From: Hyphomicrobiales bacterium
GTDB taxonomy: Bacteria > Pseudomonadota > Alphaproteobacteria > Rhizobiales > Xanthobacteraceae
DNA length: 10,029 bases
Direction: 5' to 3'
NCBI GenBank assembly: GCA_016210825.1
Contig: JACQTM010000036.1
Coordinates: forward strand, 1 to 10,029
Notes under the pieces: generated by a model
What the model was told of the DNA's origin: nothing
Seen by the model: the letters and a program-made list of their open reading frames with translations, nothing else
Databases searched by the model: none
Part shown: positions 5,434 to 10,029 of the stretch, piece by piece
Position numbering within the stretch: the stretch's first letter is position 1
How the letters are laid out: every line of letters starts with the position of its first letter
Made by a program: the position numbers and the translations under genes

Positions 5434-7455
5434 ATGGCTGACGATATTATAAAGCCGGATCCGACGATCTCGCCGGAGAGTCTGCGCAAGGCCGAGGAAT
5501 ACATCCAGCAAGAAGAGGGTGTCGCCAACCGCCTGTCCGGTTGGGCGGGCAGGATCGTCACTGCGATCGCGGTGGCGATGTCGCTGTTTCATCTCTACGC
5601 AGCCTACGACATCGTGCCGACGCAGGAGCTGCGTTACATCCACGTCGCGTTCGTGATGGTGCTGTGCTTCCTGCTGTTTCCCGTTGCCGCGCGTTTTCGT
5701 AACCGAATCCAATGGTGGGATGTGCTCGCTGGCGCTGCGGCCGTCGGCATTCTTGTCTACGCCATCATGGGCGGGGAGGATTTCACCGATCGCGCAACGA
5801 TGCCGACGCGTCTCGACGTAGTGCTCGGCGTGGTTTTCATCGTTCTCCTGATCGAAGCGTCGCGCCGGACGATCGGTCCGATCGTCCCGATCATCGCGCT
5901 TGCGTTCATCGTCTATGCGCTGGCCGGCCCGTATTTACCTCAGCCGTGGAATCACCGCGGCTACGATTTTGCCGCGCTCGTCGGTCATTTGTATATCACG
6001 CTGGAAGGTATAATTGGCGTCCCCGTCGACGTCTCCGCGACATTGATCGTCCTGTTCACGATCTTCGGCGCGTTCCTGCAGCATTCGGGCGCGGGGAAGT
6101 TCTTTATCGACTTCTCGATGACGTTGATGGGCAGTAAGGCCAATGCCGCCGGCCGCACCGTCGTGCTGTCGTCCTTCCTGCTCGGCGGACCCTCGGGATC
6201 CGGTGTTGCCACCACTGTCACCATCGGTGCCGTCGCCTATCCGATGATGAAGAAGTCCGGCTTCGAAAGAAATGCGGCCGGAGGATTGCTCGCCGCCGGC
6301 GGCTTAGGCGCCATCATCTCGCCGCCGGTGCTCGGCGCCGCAGCCTTCCTCATCGCCGAATTTCTCAAGATCAGCTATCTCGACGTGATCTGGATGGCGA
6401 CCATCCCGACCTGTCTCTATTACCTTTCGCTGCTGTTCATGGTCGAGCTCGATTCGCGGCGCTTCAGCGTTCACGGCGAGCACTTCGTCCCGGACAGTTC
6501 GTTGTGGCAACTGACCCGGCGATATGGCTTCCACTTTATCTCGCTCGTCTCCATCGTCGTCTTCATGTTGTGGGGTTACTCGCCGACGACCTCGGTTTTT
6601 TATGCGACCATCCTAACCTTCATCTTGAGTTTCCTGACGCGCGAGACGGCGCTGGTGCCGAAAAAACTCGTGGGCGCTCTCGCGGAAGGGTCGACCAGCG
6701 TGCTCACCGCCGCGAGCACCTGCGCCATCGCCGGCATCATTGTCGGCGTGGTGACGCTGACCGGGCTCGGGCTGAAATTCTCATCCATTGTGATCGATTA
6801 TGCCGGCGGATCGCTGCTGCTGACAGCCGTGTATACCGCGCTGATCGTCTGGATCGTCGGTCTCGCCGTGCCGGTTACGGCCTCCTACATCATTTGCGCG
6901 GTGATCACCGCGCCGGCGATGATCAAGCTCGGCGTGCCGGAAGTCGCCGCGCATATGTTTATCTTCTATTACTCGGTGCTTTCGGAGGTTTCGCCGCCGA
7001 CGGCTTTGTCGCCATTCGCCGCCGCCGCGATCACCGGCGGCGATCCCTACAAGACCACGCTGCAGGCGTGGAAATACACGCTACCGGCCTTCCTCGTGCC
7101 CTTCGTCTTCGTCCTCGATCCGCAGGGCATCGGATTGTTGCTGATGATCCCGAAAGGCGGATCCTGGGTCGATATCGTCATGATCACAGCCAAGGCCGGG
7201 CTCGGGCTTGCGGCGCTCGCCGCCGCCGCCCAGGGCTGGGCGCTGCGCCGGACCACCGCCGCCGAACGGCTTTTGCTGGTCTTGGCGGGGCTGCTGCTGG
7301 TGTTCCCAAGTCTGCTTGAGGCGTTTGCAGAGGCGATCATCGGCCGTGATATCAGCTACACCGCGACATTTGGCCTGTTGATCGCGGTCGTAGTAATATT
7401 GAAACAACGTTTGCTTCCGGCCCCGCCGCATATCCAAGCGGCTGGTCGACAATAA
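5434..7455 (+). CDS. TRAP transporter permease, fused 4TM/12TM (TAXI type)
   Basis: Inner-membrane subunit of a TRAP-TAXI transporter, a sodium- or proton-driven importer that takes its ligand from a periplasmic binding protein. At 673 residues it has the fused architecture: a soluble N-terminus (1-35), a small-subunit (DctQ-like) region of four or so helices to about residue 180, then the large DctM-like domain. Hallmarks are GGPSGSGVATTVTIGAVAYP (from residue 251) followed by GAIISPPVLGAAAFLIAEF (SPP at 296-298) in the first half. In the second half are GLAVPVTASYIICAVITAP and SEVSPPTALSPFAAAAITGG. These two related repeats are the signature of the family. Start ATG 5434 is preceded by AAGGGGGG. 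The binding-protein gene follows after 21 bases and the operon ends at the terminator 8481-8510. The ligand is unknown. Confidence 0.96.
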   Translation: MADDIIKPDPTISPESLRKAEEYIQQEEGVANRLSGWAGRIVTAIAVAMSLFHLYAAYDIVPTQELRYIHVAFVMVLCFLLFPVAARFRNRIQWWDVLAGAAAVGILVYAIMGGEDFTDRATMPTRLDVVLGVVFIVLLIEASRRTIGPIVPIIALAFIVYALAGPYLPQPWNHRGYDFAALVGHLYITLEGIIGVPVDVSATLIVLFTIFGAFLQHSGAGKFFIDFSMTLMGSKANAAGRTVVLSSFLLGGPSGSGVATTVTIGAVAYPMMKKSGFERNAAGGLLAAGGLGAIISPPVLGAAAFLIAEFLKISYLDVIWMATIPTCLYYLSLLFMVELDSRRFSVHGEHFVPDSSLWQLTRRYGFHFISLVSIVVFMLWGYSPTTSVFYATILTFILSFLTRETALVPKKLVGALAEGSTSVLTAASTCAIAGIIVGVVTLTGLGLKFSSIVIDYAGGSLLLTAVYTALIVWIVGLAVPVTASYIICAVITAPAMIKLGVPEVAAHMFIFYYSVLSEVSPPTALSPFAAAAITGGDPYKTTLQAWKYTLPAFLVPFVFVLDPQGIGLLLMIPKGGSWVDIVMITAKAGLGLAALAAAAQGWALRRTTAAERLLLVLAGLLLVFPSLLEAFAEAIIGRDISYTATFGLLIAVVVILKQRLLPAPPHIQAAGRQ

Positions 7456-7476
7456 GAGATAAGGGAGGAACTGCGA

Positions 7477-8445
7477 ATGTCGAAACGTCTTGGTCTTGCA
7501 ATCTCCTGTATGGCGCTCGGTGTCGCTCTGCTAGGCGGCGTCGCCGTCGCACAGCAAATGAATATCGCCATCGCCACCGGCGGTACCGGCGGCGTCTATT
7601 ATCCGCTGGGTGGCGGCATGGCGAACGTGCTTTCGAAACACGTGCCCGGCGTACAGGCGACGGCCCGCGTCACCGGCGGCTCGGTCGATAATCTGAAGCT
7701 GATCGGCTCGGAGCAGAGCGAGGTCGCGCTCTCGATGGTCGATGCCGCGCTCGATGCGCTCAAGGGCGAGGGCAAGTTCGTGGGTAACAAGGTCGAGGTG
7801 CGAACGCTGATGGTGCTCTACCCGAACCGTAAGCACGTTGTGACGATCGAGGGGACCGGCATTGAGAAGATGGCCGACCTCAAGGGTAAACGCGTTTCAA
7901 CGGGCTCCCCCGGCAGCGCCACAGAGGTGATGGCATTCCGCGTCATCGAGGCCGCCGGCCTCGACAAGGACAAGGACATGAAGCGCGAACGCCTCGGTGT
8001 CGCCGAATCCGTCAACGCGCTCAAGGACAAGAAGATCGACGCCTTCTTCTGGGTCGGCGGGCTGCCGACGGCGGCGGTGACCGATCTCGGCGCGACACCT
8101 GGCGTCAAGATCAAGCTTGTCGACACCGCCGACCTGATCGGCAAGATGAACGCCAAATATGGCCAGCTTTACAGCAGCGGCGTCATTCCGAAGGGGACCT
8201 ATCCCGGCCAGGACAAGGACAACAAGGTCGCGGTGGTGCAGAACATTCTCGTCGCTAACGCCAAGATGTCCGACAAAACGGCATACGACATCGTCAAGAC
8301 CTTTATCGAGAAGCAGCCGGAGCTGGTGGCGGTCCACAAGGAAGCGAAGAACATCGTACTCGAAACCCAGACCAAGGCGAATTCGCCGATCACGTGGCAC
8401 CCGGGCGCCGTGAAGTATTTCACCGAGAAAGGCGTGAAGATGTGA
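7477..8445 (+). CDS. TAXI-family TRAP transporter solute-binding protein
   Basis: Periplasmic binding protein that delivers ligand to the fused permease encoded 21 bases upstream. Residues 1-25 are a classical Sec signal peptide: basic MSKR, a hydrophobic core, and AVA before QQ as the likely cleavage site; there is no lipobox. The mature protein begins MNIAIATGGTGGVYYPLGGG, the N-terminal signature of the TAXI (TRAP-associated extracytoplasmic immunogenic) family. It continues with ARVTGGSVDNLKLIGSEQSEVALSMVDAA, LKGKRVSTGSPGSATEV and IDAFFWVGGLPTAAV, all typical. At 322 residues it is of normal size. An excellent ribosome site, AGGGAGGA at 7462-7469, supports the start. Known TAXI ligands include glutamate and 2-oxoglutarate, but the ligand here cannot be read from sequence. 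A strong terminator closes the operon 36 bases after the stop. Confidence 0.96.
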   Translation: MSKRLGLAISCMALGVALLGGVAVAQQMNIAIATGGTGGVYYPLGGGMANVLSKHVPGVQATARVTGGSVDNLKLIGSEQSEVALSMVDAALDALKGEGKFVGNKVEVRTLMVLYPNRKHVVTIEGTGIEKMADLKGKRVSTGSPGSATEVMAFRVIEAAGLDKDKDMKRERLGVAESVNALKDKKIDAFFWVGGLPTAAVTDLGATPGVKIKLVDTADLIGKMNAKYGQLYSSGVIPKGTYPGQDKDNKVAVVQNILVANAKMSDKTAYDIVKTFIEKQPELVAVHKEAKNIVLETQTKANSPITWHPGAVKYFTEKGVKM

Positions 8446-8480
8446 TTGGTTCTCGTAGAGGAACCGTCAGCACAATTGGC

Positions 8481-8510
8481 GCGGCCCCGCTCTGGCGGGG
8501 CCGCTTTTTT
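8481..8510 (+). terminator. Intrinsic terminator of the TRAP-TAXI operon
   Basis: GCGGCCCCGC (8481-8490), loop TCTG and GCGGGGCCGC (8495-8504) form a perfect 10-bp GC stem followed by six T (8505-8510). It lies 36 bases after the binding-protein stop. A weaker hairpin, GGTTC and GAACC with a few extra pairs, lies just upstream near 8449-8464. Confidence 0.96.
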
Positions 8511-8584
8511 CGGGCACTGGTTCAGGGCGCGCTGACACGTTGGCGCGTGGTTATGCGAATTCCGGCTACGGCACCGCATGCGGG

Positions 8585-8612
8585 TTGGCTTGCCGGCTCG
8601 ATATGTTATATT
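8585..8612 (+). promoter_or_regulatory. Predicted promoter of the zinc-uptake operon
   Basis: TTGGCT (8585-8590) and TATATT (8607-8612) are 16 bases apart; an alternative pair is TTGCCG (8590-8595) with TATAAC (8612-8617), also 16 apart. Either places the -10 inside the Zur-type palindrome, where bound repressor would block RNA polymerase. The bases between the TRAP terminator and this point (8511-8584) show nothing recognisable. Confidence 0.5.
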
Positions 8613-8620
8613 ATAACGTA
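8602..8620. promoter_or_regulatory. Zur-type operator (zinc-uptake repressor box)
   Basis: GTTATA-T-TATAAC (8605-8617) is a perfect 13-bp palindrome, extended to 8602-8620 with one mismatch per arm pair. It is an AT-rich island in GC-rich DNA. The form ATGTTATA-N-TATAAC matches the alphaproteobacterial Zur consensus as I recall it. It sits 29 bases before the small His-rich gene and upstream of znuC, the expected target. Expected logic: Zur with zinc represses, and zinc shortage releases the operon. Confidence 0.82.
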
Positions 8621-8625
8621 ATCAA

Positions 8626-8642
8626 CCGGCCACCCGGGCCGG
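8626..8642 (+). promoter_or_regulatory. GC-rich leader hairpin before the His-rich small gene
   Basis: CCGGCC (8626-8631) and GGCCGG (8637-8642) form a 6-bp stem with loop ACCCG, ending six bases before the ATG at 8649. It occupies the place of a ribosome site, and no clear Shine-Dalgarno is visible. It may limit translation or mark a leaderless or alternative start. Confidence 0.35.
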
Positions 8643-8648
8643 CGTGCA

Positions 8649-8819
8649 ATGGATCAGCCGATGGCCACTCATCATCACCATCACCACCCGCATGGGCACG
8701 CACATCCATCGGCGTCGATTTCGCCGTCGATTTTACGGCTGTCCGCCACCGAGCGCCTCGCCGCCGCGGCGTTGCTGATCGCCGTGCTATGGGCGTCGGC
8801 CTATTGGGCGATGGGCTAA
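8649..8819 (+). CDS. Small histidine-rich, membrane-anchored protein (56 aa) in the zinc operon
   Basis: A 56-residue frame, ATG 8649 to TAA 8817-8819. Residues 8-13 are six consecutive histidines, followed by PHGHAHP, giving nine His within twelve residues. After a Ser-rich linker and LRLSATERL comes one hydrophobic segment (about 38-55, rich in Ala, Leu and Trp) ending YWAMG. The layout is a His-rich metal-binding head on a single membrane anchor, probably with the head on the cytoplasmic side because the Arg residues precede the helix; topology is inferred. It lies directly behind the Zur-type box and six bases before znuC, so it is the first gene of the operon and probably coupled to znuC. 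A role as zinc buffer or helper of the ZnuBC transporter is likely but unproven. The ATG at 8661 is an alternative start that keeps the His run. I recognise no named family. Confidence 0.78.
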   Translation: MDQPMATHHHHHHPHGHAHPSASISPSILRLSATERLAAAALLIAVLWASAYWAMG

Positions 8820-8825
8820 GCCTCA

Positions 8826-9569
8826 ATGACCGCGCAACTGAGATTTCAAGATTTGACGCTCGGCTACGACCGGCATCCGGCGGTGCATCATCTCGACGGC
8901 GATGTCGCGACCGGCGCACTCATGGCCGTGGTCGGACCCAATGGGGCGGGCAAATCGACCCTCTTCAAAGGAATTGTCGGCACCCTCAAGCCGCTTGCCG
9001 GCGACATCGCGCGCGGCGGGGTTGACCCGCACGACATCGCCTACCTACCCCAAATCGCCGAGATCGACCGTTCCTTCCCGATCAGCGTCTATGACATGGT
9101 GTCGATGGGGCTGTGGCGGAGCGCCGGCCTCTTTGGCGGCATTGGGCGAAAACAGCACGAGCGCATTCACCAAGCGATCGCCGCGGTGGGTTTGACCGGC
9201 TTCGAGCAGCGCGCGATCGGAACACTGTCCGGCGGTCAGATCCAACGCATGCTGTTCGCCCGCCTGCTCCTGCAGGATGCGCGCGTCATTGTCCTCGACG
9301 AACCTTTCAACGCCATCGACGCCAAGACATGCGCCGACCTGCTCGATCTCGTGCGGCGCTGGCACAGCGAGAAGCGCACCGTGCTCGCAGCCTTGCACGA
9401 TGTCGATCTGGTGAAAGCGAATTTTCCCGAAACATTGCTGCTCGCGCGCGAGAAAGTTGCCTGGGGCGAAACCGCGAAGGTCCTCACGCCGGAAAATCTC
9501 CTGAAGGCGCGGCGCATGTGCGAGGCCTTCGATGAGGAAGCCGCCGCATGCGCGGTCGAGGTCGCATAA
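8826..9569 (+). CDS. znuC: Zinc ABC transporter ATP-binding protein (ZnuC-like)
   Basis: Cytoplasmic ATPase that powers a metal-uptake ABC transporter. The 247-residue protein has all ABC motifs: Walker A GPNGAGKST (37-45), Q-loop Gln76 in YLPQ, signature LSGGQ (134-138), Walker B VIVLDEP (154-160) and H-loop His191. YLPQIAEIDRSFPISVYDMVSMGLW is the characteristic stretch of the zinc/manganese/iron (ZnuC, MntB, SitB) subgroup. It is followed after six bases by an ABC-3 permease gene, and the pair lies behind a Zur-type operator. Together these favour zinc over manganese. The start ATG 8826 has only a weak ribosome site, consistent with coupling to the small His-rich gene ending six bases upstream. 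No substrate-binding protein gene (znuA) is inside the window; it may lie downstream or elsewhere. Confidence 0.92.
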   Translation: MTAQLRFQDLTLGYDRHPAVHHLDGDVATGALMAVVGPNGAGKSTLFKGIVGTLKPLAGDIARGGVDPHDIAYLPQIAEIDRSFPISVYDMVSMGLWRSAGLFGGIGRKQHERIHQAIAAVGLTGFEQRAIGTLSGGQIQRMLFARLLLQDARVIVLDEPFNAIDAKTCADLLDLVRRWHSEKRTVLAALHDVDLVKANFPETLLLAREKVAWGETAKVLTPENLLKARRMCEAFDEEAAACAVEVA

Positions 9570-9575
9570 CCGGCC

Positions 9576-10029
9576 ATGCTGTATCAGACCCTCATTGCTC
9601 CCTTCGTCGAATTCGAATTTATGCGCCGCGCGTTGGTCGGCGTCGGCGCGCTCGCGCTCGGCGCGAGCCCGATCGGCGTTTTTCTCATGTTGCGGCGAAT
9701 GAGCCTTGTCGGCGACGCCATGGCGCACGCCATTCTTCCGGGCGCGGCCATCGGTTTCCTCGTGTCAGGCTTGAGCCTGTTGGCGATGAGCATGGGGGGA
9801 ATGATTGCAGGCTTCGTCATCGCGCTCTTGGCCGGTCTCGTGGCGCGCACCACGGAGCTGAAGGAGGACGCGGCTTTGGCCGTTTTTTTCCTGATTTCGC
9901 TCGCGCTCGGCGTCACCATCGTCTCGATGAAAGGCACGAACATCGATCTTCTGCATTTCTTATTCGGGAATGTGCTGGCGCTCGACGATCAGACCTTACT
10001 CTTTATCGTCGCCAGCGCCACCGTAACCC
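9576..10029 (+). CDS. znuB: Metal ABC transporter permease, ABC-3 family (ZnuB-like), 3' end outside window
   Basis: Inner-membrane permease that forms the channel of the zinc transporter with the preceding ATPase. The frame opens at ATG 9576, six bases after the znuC stop, and stays open for 151 codons to the window edge; full-length members have about 260-290 residues. The start FEFMRRALVGVGALALGASPIGVFLMLRRMSLVGDAMAHA is the family hallmark, including the conserved RRMSLVGDAMAHAILPG segment. Three to four hydrophobic segments follow (about 17-37, 54-68, 70-90 and 98-116), then the FLFGNVLAL motif (about 128-136) typical of ZnuB/MntB permeases. The substrate is assigned as zinc mainly from the Zur-type box and the His-rich first gene. 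Confidence 0.92.
   Translation, partial: MLYQTLIAPFVEFEFMRRALVGVGALALGASPIGVFLMLRRMSLVGDAMAHAILPGAAIGFLVSGLSLLAMSMGGMIAGFVIALLAGLVARTTELKEDAALAVFFLISLALGVTIVSMKGTNIDLLHFLFGNVLALDDQTLLFIVASATVT

Noticed and set aside
6504..7319. 271-codon + frame inside the TRAP permease gene
   Set aside because: It is a second-frame shadow, Arg/His-rich, with no start signal; the TRAP frame carries all family motifs.
8670..8687. His run as a cloning-vector tag or contamination
   Set aside because: The His codons continue into further natural His residues and a membrane helix, and sit between a Zur-type box and znuC in matching genomic context.

Overview
The window is high-GC DNA, dense in genes and typical of an alphaproteobacterium. 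BioB, the TRAP-TAXI transporter and the AT-rich Zur-type box all fit the Rhizobiales (Bradyrhizobium / Rhodopseudomonas / Xanthobacteraceae-like). The taxonomic placement is an inference from protein style, not a search. No tRNA, rRNA, CRISPR array, IS element or phage gene was seen.

Layout, left to right. (1) 3-533 (+) is the C-terminal part of biotin synthase (bioB), cut by the window edge. (2) 547-2325 (-) is a complete regulated unit: a sigma70-like promoter, a fluoride riboswitch (crcB motif) with a long intrinsic terminator as expression platform, a CPA2-type cation/proton antiporter and a UspA-family stress protein. No crcB or CLC-F gene is present, so the antiporter and stress protein appear to be the fluoride-responsive output. 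(3) 2476-4178 (+) holds KDPG aldolase (eda) and two overlapping half-size permease genes that are recognisable paralogues of each other. (4) 4190-5116 (-) is 2-keto-3-deoxygluconate kinase (kdgK), whose frame is broken by an in-frame TGA at codon 30. KdgK makes KDPG and Eda cleaves it, so groups 3 and 4 are the two lower steps of a KDG / Entner-Doudoroff branch placed convergently.

(5) 5117-5433 is a divergent intergenic region rich in palindromes and direct repeats. (6) 5434-8510 (+) is a TRAP-TAXI transporter operon (fused 4TM/12TM permease, then a periplasmic binding protein) closed by a textbook terminator. (7) 8602-10029 (+) is a zinc-uptake operon: a Zur-type operator over the promoter -10 region, a 56-residue histidine-rich membrane-anchored protein with six consecutive histidines, znuC, and the start of the ABC-3 permease (znuB), which runs off the window.

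The points most worth following up are the fluoride riboswitch driving an antiporter/USP pair, the tiny His-rich protein at the head of the znu operon, the stop codon inside kdgK, and the split permease pair.
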